Of a stretch of 64,000 bases of DNA, positions 22,401 through 34,700 are shown piece after piece. The stretch spans positions 4,528 through 68,527 of the forward strand of contig QZLH01000248.1 of the NCBI GenBank assembly GCA_003833135.1, given 5' to 3'. A program made the translations under genes and the position numbers. Source of the stretch: Oehlia diaphana (taxonomy: Eukaryota > Glomeromycota > Glomeromycetes > Glomerales > Glomeraceae). The notes under the pieces were generated by a model, which was given only the letters and a program-made list of their open reading frames with translations, was not told the origin of the DNA and did not search any database. How positions within the stretch are numbered: position 1 is the first letter of the stretch; each line of letters opens with the position of its first letter.

Positions 22401-25400
22401 TCAAATTTAGTAGAAGATCAGATATTTTCCGTGCGACTCATTTAGAACATGAGATTGAAGCATTAAATGATAAGAGATCTGCAGAATCACAAGCGAATTC
22501 AAAATTCATGTCTGAAGGAGAAATTTTAAATAGGATAAAAAAATGTCGAAAAGAACAATTAGAACTTGGTGCAAAAAAACCACTATCAATTTTTATTGAT
22601 TTTGCACAATTAATTAATGAAAACAATATAGAAAAAATACGAGATTTTTCCTGTCAAATCGATGATTTTTTCAAAAAATATTTACATGAATTACAAAATT
22701 CAAATAACGATATAGAACGAGCTGAAATCAAACAGATTATCGAAGAAAATGATATTTCCATCCATGACTTTTGGCTTGAATTTATTATATTATCTGAATC
22801 GAATAATGATCATAAATCGGTGTTAGAACAATTGTAAGAATATATATTTAATTAAAGGTCGATTAAAAAATTTATACAAACTTATAAATTTATTTTCATA
22901 AATTAGGTATAATGTCAACAAACGAAAGTTACAAGAAGCATATAAAACATGGATTCTTGAAGGAGAACCTTTACAATTACTCGATGGTTTATCATTACGT
23001 TCTCTTCCAACAAAGTTTTTATCCGATGTTTTAAGTAACTTAATGACAAATGTCGGAAGAAGATTAATAGTAATTTCAGTTATTGGACTTGAAAGTTCAG
23101 GAAAATCCACTCTTTTAAATTATTTATTCCATTGTGGATTTGCAACTTCAGCTTCAAGATGGTAAATATTTCGTTTATCTATCATTTACAATTCTTTTAA
23201 CTATCAATTATTAATTTTTTTTCTTAGCACCAAAGGAGTATATATGAGTTATCGAACCACAAACTTTAATGGGAATACGATTGATCTTTTAATTCTTGAT
23301 TCCGAAGGAATGGCATCAACTGCTCAAAAATATTTTACTCATCGTACTAGCTTTGATGAAAAGATAACACTATTAGCATTAATGTGTTCACAAATTGTAA
23401 TAATTAATGCAAAAGGATTAACAAGAGATATTGGTGATATTTTAGAAGTATCTTCATGGCATTTGGACGCTCTTAGACATAGACAGTCAAAACCAAGATT
23501 ACATTTTGTACTTCGTGATATGATTGATATGATAGAAGCTCAAGAACCAGCATTTAAGGATATTGTTGATGGACTAAAAAAAACGTTTGAACAGATTCCT
23601 GGTTGTGTAGGCACATTAGAAGATTACATGTCAGTTGAACAACAAGATGTTCATTTGTTAGATAACGCATTCTGTTGTTATCAAGATGATTTTCGTCCTC
23701 GTGTTGCCAATATTGGTAAAACCGAAAATGTTAATTTGCCAGCCGTGAGTGTCAGGTTAACCAACAATTTAGTTTATTATCACTTAAATTCAAAGCAATA
23801 ATGTCTTTCGTTTAATATAGGAGGTATTTCCTGCAAAAATTTCAAGTTTACGACGATCACTCTTAAAATCTGCTTTATTACAACAAAATACATCAGAACA
23901 ATTCACAAATATACAAGGTAATAAAATTATCTGATATGCATTCGTATTTCTATTTACAACTATTTTATGTAATTAAACCAAATTTTTTTTAGGATTTATT
24001 CCTTATATGAAAACCGTATGGAATAAAATTAATACATATGGAAGTTTTCTTCACTTTGAAAACTTTAAAGCGATACAAGCATGGTATCAAATGCGTAATA
24101 TTGTTAGCGATATTAAAGAAAATAAATTACTGGAATTTACTACGAATTCTAAGATTATAATTAATGATTATGTTACAAAAATTAAATCAGATTATTCAAA
24201 ATGGGATCAAATTGAAACAGAATTTAGAAAAGAATTGGTATTGCTTACAGATAAATGGACGAAAGATAATTTAAAAAATTATTTAGAATTAGTACAAGAA
24301 CAATTTGATATAAATACTGTAGAAGAAGGTAAAAGATTAATTTATAATATGATTACAGAAGAAAGAAGAGAACAAGAAAGTCAATGGATGTTATTAATAC
24401 AAGAATATAAAGATTCTTGGTTATCAGAATGTGCTGTAGAAAAAGTTGGTAAAAGAATCAAAGGATTAAATACTACTAATTTAGAAAAGAATGAAGCTGA
24501 ATGTAAAAAAATATTTGAAGAAATTTGGAAAGAGGTAGAAGATGATAAAATAGAATTTAATCGACAAATGGTATTACAGCCAGAAGAATTAGAGCAATAT
24601 GTTCAATTAACCTTTGTTAATGCTGTTAATGAATTTGGTTCAACAGTTCGTCAAGGTTCAAAACAGAAAGAAAAAGAAAAATTTAAAAGAGATTTTTGGA
24701 CAAGTATAAAGAAATCATCAACTTTGGAAAAACATATTAGGATTGACGTAGAACAAATTCAAAATATAATAGAAATAAATACTCATTTTAATTTTTTTAA
24801 AAAGGATGTTAACAAAAGAGAAATTGCAGAAAAAATCGAAAGTAAATTGAGGCAAACAATTAACGGAATTACTTATGACTTAGAACGAAAATTATCTCTA
24901 CATATTGAATATGGGCAAGCGATCAAATGGCTCGGTACATTATGTGATTGTTTATTTGAGTTTACACAATCATTAAATAATAAAATTGAGTTTAAATCTG
25001 ACCTTGATTTTTTCGAGGTAAATATTTTATTATATATTATTAATTAGTAATATAATATCATCTTCTTATATATGCTTGCATATATTAATTTAATATCTAA
25101 TACTTTTTATTTATAGAAATATTTAAGATCACAAATATATAAGACATTGAAGAATAATACTATTAAATGGGAAAATAAACAAAAAGAAAAATTGGACAGC
25201 CTGAAAAAAAATTTATTGTCATCATTTCAAAAGATTTTAACAGATTTTTCCAACGAAAGTCTTTCTAAGGAAGTTCTTAAATATATATTAGTAGCATTTA
25301 GACAACAATTAGACATGAAAGAAAAAACAATAGATCAAAAGCTTCGGACATATTTAAAAAAAGGTTGGATGGATACAAATACAGCAGCAAATCATGCTTA

Positions 25401-26367
25401 TAGCCAAAGTTTTGGTGCATGCAATATTAATGCAATTCGAGAATACCTTAAGAATCCAACAGAATATATGTCCAACCTTTTTAATACTGAATATGATAAA
25501 TATAGCGAAGTTTTAATAGAATCCGTACTACGTGAAATTGATGAATATTACATAAATATAAAGGATAGTATACTAAATGGCATATCTGAATGGAATGAAT
25601 TATTCGATCCAAATCAAAGTTATGATCAATTGCCATTATCAAAATTTTTTCTTTATTTGTCTGGGCATTCAATTTCTCAAGAATATGATTCATTAAGAAT
25701 ATTTATGCAACATAAATATAATGTTAACATAAGGAAACCAGTACAAAAATATGATCTTTTTGAAATTTTAAAAGATTCAAATAATTTGCTTGGAAGTTTT
25801 ACTATAGAAAAACCCGTTGATTTTTGTAACTTACTTTGTAAATCACTGATTGAATGTCTTACAAATATGCAAACTACATGGACTAATACAGAAAGATTTA
25901 TAGCAAAAGAAAAAATACGGGCTCATTTGGTAACAAAAAATACCTTAATGTCTTATTGGAATCAACTTGGTTGTTCAGAAAGATGCCCACTTTGTTCTTC
26001 CAAGTGTGAGCTACCAGATGATGGTCATACCCAACATCAAGTATCTAAACATTTACTTCCAGCTTTTACTGGTTTTCATAAAATAAAAACAAGGTTTCCA
26101 ACTTTAATTATATGTACTGAAGACGAAGCTCATAATAGCACATGGAGATGTGATGAGGATTCAATCAATTTACCACTCGCTGAATTTTTGTCTAAATATC
26201 ATCCGTCATGGCTTCCTTTTCCTCGCTCAGAACCTTCCGATGAACATGTAGCAAAAATGCGTGCAATCTGGTGGAAACTTAAAGATGAACTTTGTGAAGA
26301 ACATGACATGATTGATAATACTGATCCATCATGGGGATCAATATACGGAAGTCTCATTCCAGAGTAA
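19463..26367 (+). CDS. FAD-monooxygenase-like / VLIG-type large GTPase fusion, copy A
   Basis: Ten exons: 19463-19767, 19854-20351, 20447-20631, 20737-21024, 21108-22833, 22907-23161, 23228-23744, 23821-23917, 23993-25017 and 25117-26367. All joins are GT-AG with matching phases, giving 2048 residues. Residues 1-~330 resemble a flavin monooxygenase: Rossmann start CSGGPSGL (10-17), DG-like LANGY (116-120), GD-like IGGSAF (254-259), and an MNFGIAISTA helix from 269. From ~440 the protein resembles VLIG/URGCP GTPases. It has a P-loop GLESSGKST at 1061-1069, DSEGM at 1110-1114 and LRD near 1182, as in GBP/VLIG proteins. A long helical region follows, then a Cys/His cluster (CxxxCPLCxxxC...H) at ~1918-1944. 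The GTPase looks intact. The flavin part has altered key residues, so binding is uncertain. Expected to be cytosolic; no signal peptide or membrane segment was seen. Confidence 0.88.
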
Positions 26368-28301
26368 CAGGAAATAATTTTTTTTTTTTTACTTATAGTT
26401 ATTTTGTTTTCATTTACATGATTATACTACTACTATATATATTTAAATAAAATCAATTATTAAAAGACATATTTAATAAATACGTTTTACAATTCGAAAT
26501 ATCACTATACGATACCTATGTTATTATGCAGACGCCCAAGATCATGCTTCATAGTGTAAATAAACTCAATAATCTATTTAGTTAACATATAGTATTTTAT
26601 TTGACTGCATAATTAATTATATAAAGTAAATTATAAATCTAACTTTCAGTCTATTGTTTGAATATAAAAAATGAATTTTTTGATTAATTAATCACATATT
26701 TAAAATTATCAAATCTTATATAACTTTTAATGTGCTTTAAAGATGCTACTATAATGTTACAAGAATGTCTTATAATAATAAAGGCTATTATTAAGTATAC
26801 CAAATAACTATTTCTAAAAAATTCTATACAGTATTACCAATTTTTGTGCTGAAAAAATAGAACTTTGGCGTTATCACGTTTATTTTGAATAGAACAATAA
26901 GAATACCCATTTTTTTTTTAGCTCTTTAAAATTTAAAATCATAAATTAAAATAATTAAATTAATTTATTACTGATAATAAGTTAGACAATATAACTCAAA
27001 ATTTTGTCAGTACTAGTATAAGCAAGAATTACTAAAACTGATTGTAAACATACGTACTTCAATTTTTACACAAAAAAAAATCCAGAAGCTATTGTATATA
27101 GTAAAATCCCATAACGACATAACAGATATTATCAATATTACTAAGAATCATACTTTGGCTTAAAAAAGTATTTATCAAATTATTGTCAAACAAAAATTTT
27201 TTGAGGCCGATATCCGCCCTGAGACTTTATTTAAGATATTGTGCTAGCTTACAAATGCAAAATCAAAAGATGAATGATTTTGTTAATAAGTTCTCATTTG
27301 TATTATAATTCATTTGCTGACGGCTCAATTACGTATAATCATATAACTAGTATAACTAGTATATCAAGAAACACTCATGTTATTAGTTCAAACTGCTAAT
27401 AGAGTTTCGTCAGCAGCTAGATTGTTGTTCTCTTTATAATTACTAAAATTCATCAAAGTCCTCCTTGTAAATTTATCTAATAGCCATTACATGATAATAT
27501 TTTACTGAGCTTCTTACTAATACTTATCTTAATCTTATTTTCTAAATAAACTTAAATATCCATATGACCATAGGTATATATTGTGCACGTTCCGTACTCG
27601 TCTCGCTCGTGCCCAAAATTCAGTGTTTCCGTTTAATACCTTTTTCGCCGTTAATACTATATTTTCGTTATCTGGCACGATCTTGATCTTGCAATCACTA
27701 GGAAATATTATTATCTCTCATTCTATTCATTACCGTATAGCATGACTAAGGGACCCCCATTTCGGCGTACTCCCCTTATAATATACCTGGGTATGATATG
27801 TAGAGGTCTAGAGGATAATTTCAATTCTGGTAAAATTAGGCTAATTCCAGCTGATTTTTCTATGTTCCAAACATTTAATAAAATTAAATCCTCTTTTCTT
27901 TTTCATTAAATACTTCAAATCTTTCCCATCCTTTGTGATCTCTGTAAAAAATTTTATCCGTAATTACTTGTAAAACTTCGTGAATATGATACATTTACGA
28001 AAATAACATGGAATAAAAAAAAAAAACACGGAATAAATTTTTTATAGGGGATCTGTATATTCCCTCGTTCCTTTTAACTCTTCATATTTCCTACTAATTT
28101 CATATACTAATAACTTCTCTACTGTCTTAATTTTTAATCATAATACTGTATTTTCTAATTCTTTATAAGTACGTTGATATTCATAAAAACTATTCAAATG
28201 GAATTTTTAATTAGGACTTGAAATATCATTGTATAGTCATACCACAACCTTTTCAATAAAATTGAATTGTGTACTTAGACTATCAATGAATAATATTTAA
28301 T
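26368..28301. other. Long spacer between the two fusion genes (part 1)
   Basis: AT-rich, with AATAAA-like signals soon after the copy A stop (about 26443). No gene or recognisable element is visible. Confidence 0.4.
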
Positions 28302-28436
28302 AGTTACTCGGCACGAAGTGCCGAGTAACTTTTGTACTTGGCAGCTCAGCAAATTTCACTGATCATATTCTTATTGCAAACTACATGTAAAGGTACGATA
28401 GTGCCGCAGTTATGAGGTCACGTGTGCCGAGTAACT
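28302..28436. mobile_element. 135-bp MITE-like element with 13-bp inverted ends
   Basis: AGTTACTCGGCAC at 28302-28314 is the perfect reverse complement of both 28318-28330 (a tight hairpin with a GAA loop) and 28424-28436. Either a small foldback element or a short MITE whose left end carries an extra inverted copy. Non-coding; no clear target-site duplication. Confidence 0.6.
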
Positions 28437-28660
28437 GCAGGTATTTACAAATAATAACAATTAACACAAATTAAATCGATAAAATGATTTAATCATCATT
28501 TTTGCGCACAATTTATTATATCGATCCCGGTGCGAAGCAACCTACGCTAGTCATAACTATAAATTTAACGCAACTGTTCTTTTGCAAAAAGAATAATAAA
28601 AAAATATTAATTTTCTTGAATATAAATTGTTTACATATTTAAAAAATATTTATTATAAAA

Positions 28661-28725
28661 TATATGGAAAGCCACCCTTAACAAAAAGTTGATGTTAACC
28701 TTTTTCAAGGGTGGCTTTCCATATA
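28661..28725. repeat. Perfect 19-bp inverted repeat (hairpin)
   Basis: Arms 28661-28679 and 28707-28725 are exact reverse complements (core GGAAAGCCACCCTT). The 27-base spacer can itself pair partly, so the whole 65 bp can fold into one long stem. No gene overlaps it. Confidence 0.85.
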
Positions 28726-30674
28726 CATTTACTAATTGGTTGATCATCTAACAAATAACGAACATGCCATTTTTTTTTTTTATTGAAACTATCAAAAAAA
28801 AAAAAAACAAAAAAAAGTTTTTTATAACTATAAAAATGTCTTAAATTATAATAGATTTTTTTTTCATTTTTATTGATTCTCTATATTATAAACAGTTTTT
28901 TATAACTGAAATTGGATTTTTGTTATAGTTAACAAAATGTATCTTTTTAATAAATTTTTTTATTAAATGAAATGCATATTTTCAATATAAAAAAACGTGT
29001 CTAGTTTACAAAAAAAAAGAAAGAAAGAAAGAAATGTTTTTTACTTTAATATAAAAAAATTTTTCAGAAAATTTTTTAATTAACTTCGAATAATCACCTT
29101 GAAGCTGAATCATTGATTAAAGTTACTTCCTCAATCACGTTCTAGGAAGGAGTAACATTGATTTCCTTTTCATTATAGGCTAGTATGATACTGTAAATTC
29201 AAACAAGTGTATTAAATTGTATTAATTAATCAAAGAAACTCTTTCATTATTAATTAATAATTATAACTTTTAATAATATTATTTCATTCAGAGGTTATAA
29301 AGTATATCATACATTACTTACTATATTTTATATTATTATTTTTAAAAAAAATTAAATACTCCAGATATTTTACTCCAAAAAAATAAATACATTATTAGTA
29401 TTGCGGATGTCCAGATATTAGGATCCTTTGTGGCAAAAACTATTTATCTGTATTTATTTACTTTTTAGTAAATCACATGTAACAAAAATTAAAGTCCTAA
29501 ACCCATGATAAAAATAAAATTTTCCTATTGGAAAAAGAAAAAATTTTTCATAATAATAAATTTTTGTATACAGTAAAAAATTAATATTTACATGTTGATA
29601 ATAGGAATAATAATTATGAAAAAAATTTAAATACAAATGAAATTTACAAATATTTATTATAAATTAATGGTTTGATTTTATCATGAAGTTTAATAAAATA
29701 AATGTTTAGTTAGAACATAAAACATTAAAACAAGTTATACAGAAAAAGTCCTGTACAATTAGCGAGAATTTTATTCATCATTCACTACTGAGATTAATTA
29801 CAATTGTGGTAGTACAAGATTTTTTTTATTTTTTTAAAAACAAATGGTAATTGTTAATTGATAAATTTAATATTTGAATGAAAAATTTTTAAAAGTTTGT
29901 AACATACATTCCTTTATTAGAAGTTATTACAGTACAAACACATAATATTCAGAACTAAATTAAACTAAACTGATTTTAATTCTATTCTATATCACCCATA
30001 TTATCATCAGAATCCTTTTGAAAGTCAAAAATTTGAATCGATTATTAACGATGATAATAATACATAATAAAAGCAATAAAAGCGTTAAATAAAGTCGATG
30101 GTTTGTCCATATGGTCCCTTTAAATTTCAAAAGGATTAAAAAAAAAATTTTTTTGTGAAGATTTTCGATCTGACCAAAAATATTTAAGTTCATTAATCCA
30201 TTTCGTAAAAAAAGGCCTTTCGATTTAAAAGATTTTTTAAAGATAAAGTTATTCAAAATCTCCAAAAATAAATTTCTTTTATGTACTCTAATAAATTAAC
30301 ACAAAAAATTTGGCATATATGATTGTTATTTATCTATGCAAAACTACGCCCTATAAAGTAATCACCGTAGGTAGATTTTATAACTGACGAATAAATTATG
30401 ATCATGGTGTTTACTAGTGAACTTCCCCAATTCTATTTATCATAAAACATGTATATAAAGTAACTTCCAAATCTTTTTTAATATAGTATTGTGAAGATGC
30501 TACCACGATGGAATTGCACCTCTATTACTTCTATTAGTTTCATATGTAATTTGACGTCAAGTTTATACATATTCTCTTCTGTTATCAATTGTGAAACATA
30601 CATTCTATTTACTGATTTTGAGCTTTTTAGCGTTCTTATGAAAAGAATCATTTAACGAATCACGTGAATATAAT
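28726..30674. other. Long spacer between the two fusion genes (part 2)
   Basis: Very AT-rich with homopolymer runs. Open frames at 29454-29636 and 29987-30265 on the minus strand are low-complexity and rejected as genes. Confidence 0.4.
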
Positions 30675-30910
30675 CTTTTTTTATTTATTTATTTTTTTTT
30701 AAAGGTACATAAGGGAAGAGAACTGATACAATCTCTCAAAACAACTAACATTCAATTACATCAGAAATGAAATCTCCTGCCATACCCCAGCCAATGCTAT
30801 TCTTCTCCTTCTCCGAGCAAAGTTACTGACCCTCATTTAATCCTTTAGTCAGCTCTTGTGGCAACTATAGCTATCGCCTTTATGCTATAGCTTTCTAACC
30901 CCTCAAACAC
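30675..30910 (-). mobile_element. Probable truncated retroelement 3' end with A-rich tail
   Basis: Read on the minus strand, about 200 bases of less AT-rich sequence end in an A-rich tail with AAATAAATAAATAAA at about 30680-30705. This looks like a 5'-truncated LINE copy. No coding domain remains and no target-site duplication was found. Confidence 0.35.
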
Positions 30911-31772
30911 AAATAATAAGTAATGGATGTTTGCTAAAATTTAGAGTCGTGGTATGCTACATACATTTTTTGTAAAAATAAATTTACTAGCAGAAATGCC
31001 ACATACACGAAGACTAGTCTAAAAAAAACAAAACAAAATTTACAAACTCAGAAAATAATATAAATATTTTTTTCTTTAATGGACTTGATCCGGGATATAA
31101 AGCTCTATCTAAAGGTAACTGAATTCCTTTCTTCGCCCGAAAATCGTTCTTCCGATTCACGTGACTTGTATGACGATTACCTACAAAAATGAAACTGACA
31201 AGGAAGGGTGTGACGTTTGTACAAAAACAGTCACGTGATTTTCCGTGACATTTTTGTAGGGTACGCTGGGTAAATCTTGAATGACTGTCTGTGGCTACCG
31301 AAATGTGAATATTCTCTAGTAACCATATATTAGTATATCGCGTTTATTTCTTGCCATCATACAGATTTATAATATTAATTTTATTTAATATTAATTAATA
31401 TAATATGAATATAATATATCGATATATACTCTATTATAATTCTCCGGGAAGCCCATAATTTGATTTTTTTGCCCGAATGACCAGCAAAATTAATCCCAGA
31501 TTTTTACAGATTGACGATATAATTTCCAAATTTATTTTTGATTTCTTTTTTCGTTCATTATGCAGTGCAACTTTCGTGAAACCACTGGACCTTAATAAAT
31601 AAGAATTCCGGAAAAACTCAAAAACTTAAATGAAATTAATAATTTCATTTTCTAATTCTTTTTACAAAAAATTAACTTATATCCTTCATAAATCTTATTG
31701 TTGATTTTTTTACTAGGCTTATTATTATTTTATTTGACATAAACGTCTAGCTTACAATAAATTAGGAGCTCA
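30911..31772. promoter_or_regulatory. Upstream region of copy B
   Basis: Contains two CACGTGA sites (about 31158 and 31232), and the pair CCTACAAAAATG (31180) / CATTTTTGTAGG (31249) as an inverted repeat. From about 31555 the sequence is similar to the region upstream of copy A. Any regulatory meaning of the CACGTG sites is inference. Confidence 0.4.
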
Positions 31773-34700
31773 ATGCTTCAAAAGCCAATTATTGTCGTTT
31801 GTAGCGGAGGTCTTTCTGGCCTTGTCTTCGCTCTTTCATTAGCCGAAATTTTCGTTACAAAAGAAATTTCAGGAAAAATTCTTCTTTATCATGAAGATTA
31901 TAAAGTTCGTAATTCGAAGAACCAACTTTATTCAATCAATGAGACAGAAATCTTACGTCTTCCACAAAGTGTCCGTGATTATGTATCTCCTACATATTCT
32001 ATGCATGAATTAGAAGACCGACTTTTGGAATTGATTAAAAAAATTCCCGAGGAAACTGTTCAACTTATTCACGAAAGGTATATATTATAAATGTATAAAC
32101 CCGCAGTAATTTAAGTCTCGTGATCATCGAAAGTCAACTCTCGTTAACATATCTATTACATTTCATCAAGGTTTGATCCTGTACAAACCAGTCAAGATTT
32201 TAGATTTGATTTATTAGTTCTCGCGGATGGTTATAACGTTAATCTTTGTGACAGTTTCCAGTTCGAAAAAGAAGTTATTTCCAGTCATTATGAATTAGAA
32301 ATTAACTTTAATCTTATCGATAATCATTTGCAGAATAGTGAAATAGAGATCTTATCTTTATTTCAAACTAGATATTTGATACAATTCCAACAAAATAATC
32401 AAAGAGTTCTTAAAATAAATTTATCAAAATCTGAATTCGACAATATTGAACTTGACCCGAGTTCAAATTCAATAAAGAATAATCCTTGGTTCATGAATAT
32501 TATACGAGATGGTTTTAGGTTCTTTGAAATCAATAATTATGACTTAATTTCAATCTCAAAGAGCTCAAATAACTCATTAGTAGTTAAAGAATTCTACAAA
32601 AACTACCAACATGGCCAAAATGGAAATCTTGAAAATTTTGTATGTGTGATTGGCGAATCGGCATTTGATTGTAAATCTTGGCAAAATAAAAGGTAATTAA
32701 TTTATGTCACTATATCATCAACATTGGCGGTAACGCAATGTGTATTAATACTCTGTATCTCGTATGAAATGATAAACTTTTCAGTATGAACCTCGGAATT
32801 GCAATATCAACAGCAACGATATTAGCTGAGCAATTTACCGTTGAACAAGGAGTATCATTTGAAATAACCAGTAGTATTCTCGTTAAATTTTCCAATGGGA
32901 TGTTAAACTTCCAAAAAGAACTCGTGAACCAATTTCAACAAAAAAGCATGGACAACATTCTTTCAAAAGGTATAATCATTAAAACATATTCTTTCGGTAT
33001 ATTTTTTTCATTAACGTTGATATGTCTATAACAAATTTGTTTATATATTTCTTTTTTTCTTTCTTTCTTTTTTTTTTCAGTTATCCACAATATTATTGAT
33101 AATTATAATAAACAGTATCCAGATGATCAATCGTCTATCGACTCCTCTGATTTTATGTCTACTCTGAGTAAATATCCACGACTATTTGAGATTGATCATA
33201 CTTTTGATTATAAAAGCACAAGTGTTCTCGATGAGTTAAAAGAAGAATACGTTAATAACGTAAAAATTTCTGCGCCTGAAATATTCTTTAAAAAGCTAGA
33301 TAGAATTCAAAGTATGGTAAATTATTTTATAATTTTTGAATCACGTTTATCTTCTCATAATCCATATACCAAGAATGTGGAGTCAAATAAAGGTAATTTT
33401 TCGTTATTTATCTTTTTTCTTTAATAAAAAAAATGATTTATAATTAATTAATATCTTTATTTATAGATGTATGGGTTGAATTAAGTCAATCTTTAATTCT
33501 ACAAGATTTTGATTCTAATAAAAATCTGGATCAAAAAATTGAAAATGACAATATCTCAGATACAAGTTCTGAAGATTCTGATGACTCATCTGTTAGTGAA
33601 AGGCAATTTGAATCTTTATCACTTGAGGAGTTTTTCCAAATGACTTTTGGAGACGAAATAATTAGTTATGACGCTACAAACTTTGTAACGGATGAATTGA
33701 CTAAAGAAATATTTAAAGTTAAAGTGAAACCTTCTTTAAGTGATCCTACAAATGGAATTCTTAGAAATATATTTCCGTATATCGTCGATATAATTAATAG
33801 AACCATTCCATTACAACGTATTCAAGATTGCGTTAGGCAAATTTCAGATTCTAAAGAGCTTGATGACCCATCACAGGCATTAAACCGATTAGTTAACTGC
33901 AAAGGGAGAGATTATCTTGTAGCTTTCTTGGATAAAGTACCAAAAAAAGCACTTTCAAAAACCCTTCTTTCACTCACTCGAGCAAATATTCCTATTCCAT
34001 TATTATTTACAAACAAAAATGATTTTAATCAAAAAGGTCTTCGAGTATTAAAAGAAATTCAAAGCTTAATACTTAGAGATAAATATCATTTATTATTATC
34101 ATTCAATCTAACTACGAGCGAATTGACTACACCATTCTCAAAAAAGCTTTATCCAATTATTTGTAAACATCGCGAAGATGGTTTAAGTGTTACTTCGGCT
34201 GGTTCAATTGATATTTCTTTTCATTCCGCTTCGGAAAATTATGGACGAAAACCTGTTGCTATAGCTGAAGTATACCTTGAAGAAAACCCACATCAAACTT
34301 TTCTTAGTCTAATTAATAGCTTCTCAAAGTTTGCATTTTACATGTTTTTACATGTGAATGATCAAGATTTTGAAGGAAATTCACCATCCAGTGAATTAAA
34401 TCAACTTTTTAGTACTATCTTAGCAGAACCCAATGATACATCATGCATCTCAAAATTATCTGTGATATATTGGAGTAAATCAAAAAATAATGATCCTTTC
34501 AGTAAGCGTAAAAAGACTTTAAAAAAATTACTAGAACCACACTTCAAATCTGAATGTTTTAAGATTGAGCAAATTTCTAACGATTTAAATCAATTCACCG
34601 AAAAGAAAAAAGATGATGTAATGGAACAACTATCAAAACTTGAAGCAAAAATTATTCAACCATCCCTATTTCTTAAATTATTAGATGGGAGTACTTTAAA

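Noticed and set aside
31155..31262. CACGTGA pair and CCTACAAAAATG inverted repeat as a transposon
   Set aside because: Arms are short (12 bp), flanks do not pair and no target duplication was found.
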